NCBI GenBank assembly: GCA_025362325.1
Contig: JANYGO010000354.1
Location: forward strand, 1 to 33,774
DNA length: 33,774 nucleotides
DNA from: Cyanobacteriota bacterium
Lineage (GTDB): Bacteria; Cyanobacteriota; Cyanobacteriia; Cyanobacteriales; Microcoleaceae
Direction: 5' to 3'
A program made the position numbers and the translations under genes. Under the pieces are notes generated by a model. The model was not told where the DNA came from. It did not search any database and saw only the letters and a list, made by a program, of their open reading frames with translations. This document shows, piece after piece, positions 7,234 to 14,299 of the stretch (its first letter is position 1; every line of letters starts with the position of its first letter).

Positions 7234-7301
7234 AGAAACCGGGTTTGATGGACGAAAATACTTAGTTCAAGCCCACAGATTCGGTAAAAAACCCGGTTTC
7301 T
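7234..7301. repeat. Third copy of the AGAAACCGGG inverted repeat
   Basis: Perfect 13-bp arms AGAAACCGGGTTT and AAACCCGGTTTCT flank 42 bp. It sits between two divergent genes, within the region expected to hold both promoters. The arms are the same as at 3781-3838 and 5071-5132 but in the opposite orientation relative to the centre. Confidence 0.75.
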
Positions 7302-7390
7302 TTAGCCTAATCTATAAGTTTCGATTGTAATTGAGCGTTTATTGAGTAAAAGTATTGATTTGAATATCTGAGTAAAGCGAGGTAATAACA

Positions 7391-7978
7391 ATGACAGCTA
7401 CTTTAATCTTACCAGAAACACCTGCAAAAATACCAGAAACATCTGCAAAAATACAACCAGAAAATGTTATATCTTTAGAAGAATTTCTGGTCAAACCGCC
7501 GGAGAGAATGGAATGGGTTGACGGTAACTTAGTGGAGAAAACAGGCATGACATTTAAACACGGTTTGGCTCAATCTAAGCTATCCACTTACTGGAGAATT
7601 TACAAAGACTCCAGCGGACAAGGAGGAGAAGTTATTAGCGAAACACTTTGCCGAACTGCCAAACAGGGCCGCCGTCCCGATGTCGCCTACATTACTCCCG
7701 AACTGCTGCCACACTCAGGCAATTTTACATCATTTTCCCAAAGTTTCCCCCTAATTGCGGAAGTTGCTTCGCCGGAAGACAGCGGCGAAGAGTTATTTGC
7801 GAAAGCTCAAGAATATTTGGAGTCTGGCTGTCAGGAAATCTGGCTGCTATTTCCAGAAGCGAGATTAGTATTTGTGAATGCAGGTCAAGGCTGGCGTTTG
7901 TTTAATGCGAATGAAGTTGTTAACACCCAAACTATTCTTGCGGGTTTAAGCATCGCAGTCAGCGAATTGTTGGCTTGA
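7391..7978 (+). CDS. Uma2 family (DUF820) restriction-endonuclease-fold protein
   Basis: Uma2/DUF820 proteins have a PD-(D/E)xK nuclease fold and are greatly expanded in cyanobacteria; their biological role is unknown. The 195-residue product has the family landmarks MEWVDGNLVEKTGM (40-53), RRPDVAYI with Asp97, LIAEVASPEDSGEELFAKAQEYL (Glu124 and nearby Lys) and GCQEIWLLFP. The acidic residues of the nuclease core are therefore present. The N-terminal 25 residues are low complexity, with a repeated PA/SAKI-P-ET pattern from a short DNA duplication. There is no partner gene; it is divergent from the HD gene and convergent with a methyltransferase. Many Uma2 copies lie in variable regions. Confidence 0.9.
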   Translation: MTATLILPETPAKIPETSAKIQPENVISLEEFLVKPPERMEWVDGNLVEKTGMTFKHGLAQSKLSTYWRIYKDSSGQGGEVISETLCRTAKQGRRPDVAYITPELLPHSGNFTSFSQSFPLIAEVASPEDSGEELFAKAQEYLESGCQEIWLLFPEARLVFVNAGQGWRLFNANEVVNTQTILAGLSIAVSELLA

Positions 7979-7995
7979 GGAATTTAAAGGGCATT

Positions 7996-8811
7996 TTATC
8001 CGTCTTTTCGGGCAACGTGAACAGCAGAAAGAAACGAGAGTTTTACGCGGTCTCCAAATGTCTCCAACTTTTCCCGCAATTCTGCAAATAGCAACTGCTT
8101 CGCCTGCGGTTCAAGCCTTCCAGAGGTGCTTACAAGATTCAGGTAGTTATCAATGCTATAGGTGACTTCACACGCGATTTGCTCTGTTACCAACTCCCGA
8201 AAACAACCAGAGTCTAAAACATCTTGTGCAAACCCCTTTAAAATCTCCGCTTGAATTTCGGCACCTTCATACCGGACAAGCGAGGGAGCATGGGCTTGAT
8301 AGACTTGCTCGATCGCGCGGTACACTTCATAGGGAGGTTCCGGAGTCAGGTTCCACAACAGAATCAGAAAACCGTTGTCTTGTAATGCCTCTGCTGCCTT
8401 GGAATACCGAATCTCTGGTGATATCCAGTGAAAGGCATTGGCGGATAAAACGGCGTTGAAGTGATTTGCTGACATTGCCCATTCTTCAAATGAGGTATTG
8501 CAAATCTCAACTTTTGGATATGGTGCACAGTTACGCTGTGCCAGACGACAGAAATCTTGGTTGGGTTCAATACAAGTTATTGAAAAGTCAAATTCAGCAA
8601 AAGCCACAGTTGCATTTCCCGGGCCGCAGCCCACCTCAAGAATCCTGGGCTCTGAGGAAAGTTCAGCCAAAGCTACAGCACGATTAATCAGTTCTTGAGA
8701 GTAGCCTGGTCTGGCATTGTAGTAAATATCAGCAACAGGAGAATACCAAGTTTTTCGCTGTTCCAAGTCTAGAGAAGACCTAGCATTTATTAGCTGTTTG
8801 GGGTCTTGCAT
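7996..8811 (-). CDS. Class I SAM-dependent methyltransferase
   Basis: The 271-residue protein has the Rossmann SAM-binding motif I RILEVGCGPGNATVAFAEF (about 56-74), motif II CIEPNQDFCRLA and the NAFHWISPEIRY segment with a post-motif ALQDNGFLILLWN. These are typical of the methyltransferase type 11/25 group acting on small molecules. The substrate is not evident. I chose the ATG that gives MQDPKQLINARSS before the conserved LDLEQRKTWYSPVAD. An upstream in-frame ATG at 8928 would add 39 residues encoded partly by HIP1-like DNA (GDRPQQQRKFGLRAIGSIG), which look non-conserved. Homologues of this type normally begin close to the LDLEQRK block. The gene converges on the Uma2 gene with an 17-bp gap. 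Confidence 0.85.
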   Translation of the reverse strand: MQDPKQLINARSSLDLEQRKTWYSPVADIYYNARPGYSQELINRAVALAELSSEPRILEVGCGPGNATVAFAEFDFSITCIEPNQDFCRLAQRNCAPYPKVEICNTSFEEWAMSANHFNAVLSANAFHWISPEIRYSKAAEALQDNGFLILLWNLTPEPPYEVYRAIEQVYQAHAPSLVRYEGAEIQAEILKGFAQDVLDSGCFRELVTEQIACEVTYSIDNYLNLVSTSGRLEPQAKQLLFAELREKLETFGDRVKLSFLSAVHVARKDG

Positions 8812-8982
8812 GAGAGATGCGTATAAGATTTTGAACTCAACTTGATTATACAGCTTTAGCGCGTCAACCCCTATACTCCCGATCGCCCTCAACCCAAATT
8901 TTCTCTGCTGCTGCGGGCGATCGCCCATTCAAACTGTCCGCAGTCTTGATATAGTAGTATCCGGTGCAAGTAACGGTAAACC

Positions 8983-10512
8983 ATGACAGCAATAACTCTC
9001 GAAAATAAATTTGAGTACAAACCCCTATACAAACCGAATCAATTAATTTGTGGCACCGGGCAAACAGCGATTGTCAGCGGCTGGACGGTCAAAAGTGCGG
9101 TGGGCAAAAACTTACAACCCAACGAATTTGCTGTCATCGGACAACTGTACTCCCCTACTCGCGGCATCAACTTCTTAATTAGAAACTTGCTGTGCAATCC
9201 CCACGTCCGCTTTTTAGTAATTCTCAACGCTACCAAAGAAGACCGCAACTCCGGCGCAGCAGAGTGCTTGATCGACTTTTTTCGCAACGGCTTTGAAGCT
9301 GGCAAAAGCGATACAGGCAGAGATTGCTGGCTGATTAAATCTGCAATATTTGGCTATATCGATATTGAAATAACCGCCGAAGCCTTAGAACTATTGCGTC
9401 ATTCCATCCAATGGCAAGAAGCTAAATCAATTTCAGAAACACTGACTTTTGTCAAGGATTTTTCGGAAAAAGAATCTGCTGAACCTTGGGGAGAACTCGT
9501 AACTTTTCCGATCGTCGAAATCGTGCCAACTGTACTCCCCGGCCAGAAATACGGACACAGAATCGAAGGCAAAACGATCGCCGAAACTTGGGTCAAAATC
9601 ATCCACCGAATTAAAACCACCGGAACACTGCGGCCGACTGGTTACGATGGACAGTGGCAAGAATTAATCGATTTGATGGCAGTGATTACCGATGAACCAC
9701 CGGAGTTCTATTTTCCCGAACCGAATTACTTACCAATAGACCGTTCTTTCCTCGAACAGTACAAACCGCAAATGCTGGAAGATTCCCCCTACAATGAAGG
9801 GATTAAATATACCTATGCACAACGAATGCGGTCGTGGTTTGGACGCGATCAAATCGAAGAAGTTATCGCCAAACTAATTAAAGAAATTGACGCGGCAAGT
9901 GCTGTAATTAGTTTGTGGGATGCTGGCGGAAATATTAACAGAAGACCCGATGGTTCCTCCGACCACCAACACAGCGGCAGTCCTTGTTTAAATCATATTT
10001 GGGTGCGAGTGGTGGACGCAGAACTATCGCTAACTGCAACTCTCCGCAGCAATGATATGTTTGCGGCTTGGCCGGCAAATGCCATGGGTTTGCGGGCTTT
10101 GCAGCAACACATTCGCGACGAAATTGCGAGGCGTTCCGATTACAATTTGACAATGGGCCCGCTGATCACGCTGTCGCAATCGGCTCACTTGTATGATGAT
10201 ACCTTTGAAAATGCCGATCGACTAATTCAAACCCAATATGCTAAAATCTGCCAAGAGCGAGACTTTTTCGATGCAGCGGGCAATTTTTTAGTTGAAGTAG
10301 CGGACGATCGGATAGTTGTCACGCAAACCACCCCCGGCAGCGGCGAAGCTGTCACCTGTTATTCGGGAAAAAACCCTCTCAAGTTAGTGCGAGAAATTTG
10401 TGCGGCTTCTCCGGCCATCCAACCGGATCATATTGGTTATTTGGGAATAGAATTGCAGAAGGCGGCCGAGTGCTTGAAAACCAGCAACCAATACATTCAG
10501 GATAGAAGATGA
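8983..10512 (+). CDS. Three-part protein: MtrA-like domain + thymidylate synthase-like domain + DUF4346-like tail
   Basis: Residues about 15-165 resemble MtrA, subunit A of methanogen tetrahydromethanopterin S-methyltransferase: VIGQLYSPTRGINFLIRNLL then NPHVRFLVIL and a RNGFEAG block. Residues about 190-420 follow ThyA: KYTYAQRMRSWF.DQI, then catalytic-type Cys335 in SPCLNHIW, RSND (355-358), PAN (Asn366) and HLY (His402, Tyr404). Their spacing fits E. coli C146, R166, D169, N177, H207 and Y209, apart from a 6-residue insertion before the His. Asn366 matches the residue that favours dUMP over dCMP. The last 80 residues (DAAGNFLVEV to YLGIELQKAAECL) resemble DUF4346. The Arg pair that binds dUMP phosphate across the dimer (E. 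coli R126/R127) appears as Ala-Ser. Folate-dependent dTMP synthesis is likely but not certain. The stop overlaps the next start (ATGA), an overlap typical of translational coupling to the deaminase. Confidence 0.8.
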   Translation: MTAITLENKFEYKPLYKPNQLICGTGQTAIVSGWTVKSAVGKNLQPNEFAVIGQLYSPTRGINFLIRNLLCNPHVRFLVILNATKEDRNSGAAECLIDFFRNGFEAGKSDTGRDCWLIKSAIFGYIDIEITAEALELLRHSIQWQEAKSISETLTFVKDFSEKESAEPWGELVTFPIVEIVPTVLPGQKYGHRIEGKTIAETWVKIIHRIKTTGTLRPTGYDGQWQELIDLMAVITDEPPEFYFPEPNYLPIDRSFLEQYKPQMLEDSPYNEGIKYTYAQRMRSWFGRDQIEEVIAKLIKEIDAASAVISLWDAGGNINRRPDGSSDHQHSGSPCLNHIWVRVVDAELSLTATLRSNDMFAAWPANAMGLRALQQHIRDEIARRSDYNLTMGPLITLSQSAHLYDDTFENADRLIQTQYAKICQERDFFDAAGNFLVEVADDRIVVTQTTPGSGEAVTCYSGKNPLKLVREICAASPAIQPDHIGYLGIELQKAAECLKTSNQYIQDRR

Positions 10513-11060
10513 ACTTAGAAGAAGAGAGACCGACTTGGGACGAATACTTTTTAATGCTGGCAAAATTAGCCGCTACTCGATCGACTTGTCTGGCTTTTCC
10601 GGTCGGCGCGGTAATCACCAAAAACAGGCAAGTTTTAGCCACGGGTTATAACGGTTCGCCGTCAGGTTCGGTACACTGCACGGCTCAAGGCTTCTGCTAT
10701 CCTGGTTTGAGCAGTTGCGACGCTAGCAAAATTTTGCCGTCGCGGGCCGTTCACGCTGAAGCAAATGCGATCGCCACCGCTGCAAAACACGGCATATCTA
10801 CCGCTGGATCTAGCATTTACGTAACATTAGAACCGTGCATTTATTGTTTGAAATTACTCATTTCCGCTGGCATTCGCGAAGTATTTTATGAAACTGTTTT
10901 TAACAGCGGAGAAAAAGCTGCTTTGAGAGATTCTTTTATCGCTGAAGGTATTGTCGAGTTCAAACAAATTAAGCTATCTGAAAGTACAGCAAACAGAGCG
11001 GCTTTATTTCTGCTGAATCCTACATCTGTGCCTAAAGACGATCGACCATTCGGTTCGTAG
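10509..11060 (+). CDS. dCMP deaminase (cytidine/deoxycytidylate deaminase family)
   Basis: This zinc enzyme should convert dCMP to dUMP, the substrate of thymidylate synthase. The 183-residue protein starts with the typical RPTWDEYFLMLAKLAATRS, then FPVGAVITKN and ATGYNGSPSG. Zinc ligands are His82 in HAEANA, with Glu84 as proton shuttle, and Cys110/Cys113 in EPCIYC. HCTAQGFCY and the Cys-rich loop before HAE fit dCMP deaminases of the ComEB type. Its ATG overlaps the stop of the ThyA-like gene by 4 bases, so the two are almost certainly an operon with linked pyrimidine functions. The stop TAG lies inside the first copy of the 68-bp palindrome array, so the last few residues (PFGS) may be repeat-derived. 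Confidence 0.92.
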   Translation: MNLEEERPTWDEYFLMLAKLAATRSTCLAFPVGAVITKNRQVLATGYNGSPSGSVHCTAQGFCYPGLSSCDASKILPSRAVHAEANAIATAAKHGISTAGSSIYVTLEPCIYCLKLLISAGIREVFYETVFNSGEKAALRDSFIAEGIVEFKQIKLSESTANRAALFLLNPTSVPKDDRPFGS

Positions 11061-11308
11061 TGAGGACTTTAGTCCTCAGAAATCAGGACTAAAGTCCTCA
11101 CTACAAACATTCTCTCTTGGGTTCGTAGTGAGGACTTTAGTCCGCAAAAATCAGGACTAAAGTCCTCACTATAAACATTCTCTCTTGGGTTCGTAGTGAG
11201 GACTTTAGTCCGCAAAAATCAGGACTAAAGTCCTCACTACAAACATTCTCTCTTGGGTTCGTAGTGAGGACTTTAGTCCGCAAAAATCAGGACTAAAGTC
11301 CTCACTAC
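11057..11308. repeat. Four-copy, 68-bp palindrome array
   Basis: Four copies of a 48-bp palindrome start at 11057, 11125, 11193 and 11261, exactly 68 bp apart. Each has 19-bp arms, GTAGTGAGGACTTTAGTCC and GGACTAAAGTCCTCACTAC, around a 10-base centre. Copies 2-4 share CGCAAAAATCA in the centre while copy 1 differs (TCAGAAATCA); copy 2 has one base change at its end (CTAT). The 20-bp linker AAACATTCTCTCTTGGGTTC is identical in all three gaps. The array fills the space between two convergent genes and provides the stop of the deaminase. It looks like a small non-autonomous hairpin element (REP/MITE-like) amplified in tandem, and might act as a two-way terminator. Confidence 0.95.
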
Positions 11309-11316
11309 AAACCAGC

Positions 11317-11823
11317 TCAATCAAACTGACTCACAGCTTGCAAATAGTCGATCGCCGCATCGATCCTCGAACCATACTTAAAAGCAAACTGATCGAACCA
11401 ATATCTCTCATCCGAATTCTTATCCAACTTTTTCAGCCAAACCTGAGCTTGCCTTACTTTTTGCCTGTGCGTTTGTACGTCCAACTCCGACTGCACAATC
11501 TTTTGTGCAGGTAGCGCTTCCTGTGCACTAACTTCCTGAGCTTTATTTTGTGCTGCACATTCAGCAGACAGCGGTTCCTGTGAAATCACTTCCGCAGGTT
11601 TATTTTGTGCTGCACATTCAGCCTTAATTTCAGCTAAATCCTTGTCTAAAGCACCAGCATACAAATTTATATCTGCTGTTTTAAATGTTGGATTTGACCG
11701 CACTGCTGTTGGTTGCAAAGGCGGTTGTGTTTGCACCGGCGGCTGACTTTTCAACTCAGCTTGTTTTTGAGATGCTTGATATTCTGCCTTAAGTTCAGCT
11801 AACAGGCGATCGATCGATTCCAT
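11317..11823 (-). CDS. Hypothetical protein with internal 19-residue repeat
   Basis: I do not recognise a named function. The 168-residue protein has a charged N-terminal helix (ESIDRLLAELKAEYQASQKQ), a Pro/Gln-rich linker, then two copies of a 19-residue unit beginning AECAAQNK (step 57 bp), so part of the gene arose by internal duplication. The C-terminal 45 residues (QAQVWLKKLDKNSDERYWF, then FAFKYGSRIDAAIDYLQAV) are the conserved part and resemble the ends of other cyanobacterial hypotheticals with a WLK-LDP-S-E-WFE-FA pattern. No signal peptide or membrane segment is seen. It lies 73 bp downstream of the vWA gene on the same strand, so the two may be cotranscribed. Confidence 0.75.
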   Translation of the reverse strand: MESIDRLLAELKAEYQASQKQAELKSQPPVQTQPPLQPTAVRSNPTFKTADINLYAGALDKDLAEIKAECAAQNKPAEVISQEPLSAECAAQNKAQEVSAQEALPAQKIVQSELDVQTHRQKVRQAQVWLKKLDKNSDERYWFDQFAFKYGSRIDAAIDYLQAVSQFD

Positions 11824-11896
11824 AACTTAAAACCCCTTAAATAATGCTTCCCAGCAACCGGGCACAAATATAATCGCGCGAAATTTGCCCACATCC

Positions 11897-12502
11897 TCAA
11901 TCAGTTATTGCATTCAGCAATACTTCCGTCAGGGTCATTTCTTCCATATCATCCATCGTCACAGTATCAACAATATCGAATTTAGCTCCGGCGCTTTGGA
12001 GTTCGTCATCCAATATCTTGAGAAACTTAGTAGCTTCCGGGGCATTCCCTACTTGAATGAAAGAAATCGCCAGCTCTTCATCTCGATCGAGCTGGCGCGA
12101 AGCCTCTATAATCGTTTTCATCACTTGTTTGCGATCGTCCGGTTCTCCGTCCGTCACCACTAATATTGTTTCCCCATTTTGCTTTGTCTTAGCGGATGCT
12201 TTGCGCTGAAAATAACTGTTGAGAGCGTCTTGCAGTACCGCAGCCAAATTCGTAGTCCCAGAAGGTTCGTTTTCTAGGAATATTTGCACCACTTTAGCTG
12301 CCGTTACATTTTCGTACCGTTTGAAGCGACCGGAAAACAAATAAACTGTGATGCCATCAGGGTCGAGTTCTTCGCATTTATTCGCCAGTGCGATCGTCGA
12401 TTCTTGCATCAGCGCCCACCGACTTTTACCGCCCATCTGGTCTTTGGTGTACATACTGCCGCTTTTGTCAATGATGATTGTATAATCCCGGTTCTGAAGC
12501 AT
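11897..12502 (-). CDS. vWA (MIDAS) domain protein
   Basis: The 201-residue protein is a single von Willebrand factor A domain. The metal-ion-dependent adhesion site is complete: Asp12-x-Ser14-x-Ser16 (IIIDKSGSM), Thr83/Thr84 in SGTTNL and Asp118 in VVTDGEPDD. There is no signal peptide or membrane anchor, so it is intracellular, like the vWA proteins that work with MoxR-type ATPases or in stress operons of the TerY kind. No ATPase or ter gene is visible nearby; the downstream partner is the repeat-containing hypothetical. The start ATG is preceded by the purine-rich GGAAAAATCCT region. A metal-dependent protein-interaction role is inferred from the fold. Confidence 0.9.
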   Translation of the reverse strand: MLQNRDYTIIIDKSGSMYTKDQMGGKSRWALMQESTIALANKCEELDPDGITVYLFSGRFKRYENVTAAKVVQIFLENEPSGTTNLAAVLQDALNSYFQRKASAKTKQNGETILVVTDGEPDDRKQVMKTIIEASRQLDRDEELAISFIQVGNAPEATKFLKILDDELQSAGAKFDIVDTVTMDDMEEMTLTEVLLNAITD

Positions 12503-12532
12503 AGGATTTTTCCTGTTAATTAAGTTTTTACC

Positions 12533-12593
12533 AAAAAGATCGAAAACCAGCGAGCATTAGCTGTGGAGCTTGAGTTGCTCGCTGCGTTTTTTT
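12533..12593. terminator. Probable bidirectional terminator downstream of ndhN
   Basis: CAGCGAGCA (12548-12556) and TGCTCGCTG (12576-12584) form a 9-bp perfect stem with a 19-base loop. On the plus strand it is followed by CG and seven T; on the minus strand by GTTTTCGATCTTTTT. It lies between the end of ndhN and the start of the vWA gene, both leftward, so it most likely separates their transcripts. Confidence 0.75.
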
Positions 12594-12622
12594 AGTTGAT
12601 TTGCGATCGCAAATACCGGAAT

Positions 12623-13099
12623 TTAAGCTGCAACTAAAGCATCTTTAAGCGGCTTCCAAGTAAAAGCTCGATCGCCCCCCATCTCCACTGCTATTTTAAC
12701 TCGCGGCTCTAACGTCGGCAAAACAGTCAAATACTCAATCTCCTGACTCGACAAAATCTGCCCCTCAATAATCCAGAGCACCAATCCTTTTGCTTTCGGC
12801 GGCAAATTGTCTAATTGAGTTTGCAGCATCGGCGGCAGGTAGTACGTATAACCCACAGCCCCTTCGTTGCCAATAGTTTTCTTGCCCAAATGCGGCGGCC
12901 GCACCCCGTGAACCCCCGTCAAATACATCGCCAAATCGCCCAAACCGCGCGCCGTAATCGTGTACGCACCGTAGCCCGCAGCCCGCAGCCGCCGCAGGTA
13001 GCGCCCCTCAAATCCTCCCTCTAAAGGAACGTACAGGGCCAGCGACCCCGACTTTTCCAAATCCCGAATCATATCCGAGCCCGTTGTAATCAGTCCCAT
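12623..13099 (-). CDS. ndhN: NAD(P)H-quinone oxidoreductase (NDH-1) subunit N
   Basis: NdhN is a peripheral subunit specific to the photosynthetic NDH-1 complex of cyanobacteria and chloroplasts, which carries out cyclic electron flow and respiration at the thylakoid membrane. The 158-residue product matches the family end to end: MGLITTGSDMIRDLEKSGSL, VPLEGGFEGRYLRRLRAAGY, ARGLGDLAMYLTGVHGVRPP, HLGKKTIGNEGAVGY and VLWIIEGQILSSQEIEYLTV, ending PRVKIAVEMGGDRAF. Length is normal. It is transcribed away from the ribosomal cluster, with a 431-bp region between the two starts, and a terminator-like hairpin follows it. The next gene on the same strand (vWA) is therefore probably a separate unit. 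Confidence 0.97.
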   Translation of the reverse strand: MGLITTGSDMIRDLEKSGSLALYVPLEGGFEGRYLRRLRAAGYGAYTITARGLGDLAMYLTGVHGVRPPHLGKKTIGNEGAVGYTYYLPPMLQTQLDNLPPKAKGLVLWIIEGQILSSQEIEYLTVLPTLEPRVKIAVEMGGDRAFTWKPLKDALVAA

Positions 13100-13200
13100 A
13101 AATTTGTCTTGCCTGTGGTTTTAAATTTGGTCGATCGCTCGTTGCGAGCTTAAAGTATTATAAATCCTAAAGCTGAGGCAAAAAGTTATCAAGAGCGGCC

Positions 13201-13230
13201 TTGACAAACGGCAAACACTTCATGTACTAT
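13201..13230 (+). promoter_or_regulatory. Promoter of the S10/spc ribosomal cluster
   Basis: TTGACA (13201-13206) is a perfect -35 hexamer and TACTAT (13225-13230) a good -10, 18 bases apart. The predicted start, near 13237, gives a leader of nearly 300 bases before rplC. It is the strongest sigma-70-type promoter match I found in the ndhN-rplC gap. Confidence 0.7.
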
Positions 13231-13236
13231 TGTGAG

Positions 13237-13530
13237 TTGTTGCCGTAAAAGATACTGAGTAGCTTGCCGCTCAAGTCTTGGCACAAATAAGCAAGACCGA
13301 GATCAAACTCGGAGATCGAACAGGTAAAAAGCCTCGAATCTCAACCCTTGCAAGACTTCCACAAGCTCGCTCCCAAATTTAAAACTCAAATTTTAAACAC
13401 AGAGGAAAGCTGTTGGTTGATAACAGTTAATTGCGGAAACACTGAAATAAATGTTTCTGCACAAGAGCAAGCGGATTGACGTAAACTTCGCAATCCGAAA
13501 CCTCTTGCGTAAATAAAAGGAAGAAAATTC
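13237..13530 (+). promoter_or_regulatory. Long structured 5' leader of rplC
   Basis: The leader holds the hairpin CCGAG-ATCAAA-CTCGG (13297-13312), complementary words GTCTTG and CAAGAC just upstream of it, and a GC-poor stretch before AAAAGGAAG, the Shine-Dalgarno sequence of rplC. No reading frame of note is present. In many bacteria ribosomal proteins such as L4 repress the S10 operon by binding its leader. Whether this leader does so is an inference from length and position. Confidence 0.45.
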
Positions 13531-14166
13531 GTGTCTGTAGGCATTCTTGGCACTAAACTAGGCATGACTCAAGTTTTTGACGCTGAAGGGAGAGCAATCC
13601 CCGTCACGGTCATCAAAGCAGGGCCTTGTACAGTAACTCAAATCAAAACAAAACAAACTGACGGCTACGGTGCCGTTCAAGTTGGATACAACGAAGTCAA
13701 ACCAAAGGCTCTCAACAAGCCAGAATTGGGACATCTTGCCAAGTCGGGGGCGAATCCATTGCGCCACTTGCACGAATACCGCTTGGAAGATACCAGTTCC
13801 TTTGAATTAGGCCAACAGCTAAACGCTGATGCCTTTACACCGGGACAGATAGTAGATGTCATCGGTACAAGCATCGGTAAAGGTTTTGCAGGCTTTCAAA
13901 AGCGCCACAACTTTAAACGAGGCCCCATGTCTCACGGTTCCAAAAATCACCGCGAGCCTGGATCGATCGGACCTGGAACTACTCCCGGTCGCGTTTACCC
14001 CGGGAAAAAAATGGCAGGACGTATGGGCAACGTTCAAGTAACCGTCCGCAAGCTAACAATTGTTCGGGTGGATGCAGAGCAGAATCTGTTGCTCATTAAG
14101 GGAGCCGTACCCGGCAAAGCTGGCGCCTTAGTCAATGTTGTGCCTGAGAAAAAAGTTGGCTGGTAG
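13531..14166 (+). CDS. rplC: 50S ribosomal protein L3
   Basis: L3 is an early-assembly protein whose long loop reaches towards the peptidyl transferase centre. The 211-residue product has the family start [16 protein letters not shown], the loop block [20 protein letters not shown], then [18 protein letters not shown] and the C-terminal [13 protein letters not shown]. The start is GTG, placed 9 bases after AAGGAAG. As in other cyanobacteria it heads the S10 cluster with rpsJ absent. The stop TAG is directly continued by TCATTAGTC, so it forms part of the heptamer array that fills the gap to rplD. Confidence 0.98.
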   Translation: MSVGILGTKLGMTQVFDAEGRAIPVTVIKAGPCTVTQIKTKQTDGYGAVQVGYNEVKPKALNKPELGHLAKSGANPLRHLHEYRLEDTSSFELGQQLNADAFTPGQIVDVIGTSIGKGFAGFQKRHNFKRGPMSHGSKNHREPGSIGPGTTPGRVYPGKKMAGRMGNVQVTVRKLTIVRVDAEQNLLLIKGAVPGKAGALVNVVPEKKVGW

Positions 14167-14285
14167 TCATTAGTCAGCAGTCATTAGTCATGAGTCATTA
14201 GTTATTAGCAGCAGAACGCCAATAACAACAGACAACAGACAAATAACCACAGACAACAGACAACTAACAACTAACAACAACATAC
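14164..14285. repeat. Heptamer arrays between rplC and rplD
   Basis: TAGTCAT-type units (14164-14205, with variants such as CATGAGT) begin on the rplC stop codon. They are followed by AACAGAC and ACTAACA units up to about 14285. The second part is only loosely complementary to the first. A short unrepeated stretch AAAGGACAAAAGAT then leads to the rplD start. Confidence 0.85.
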
Positions 14286-14299
14286 AAAGGACAAAAGAT

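Noticed and set aside
8812-8928. Longer start of the methyltransferase
   Set aside because: The extra 39 residues derive partly from HIP1-like DNA and look non-conserved; the shorter ATG fits the family N-terminus. The longer form cannot be fully excluded.
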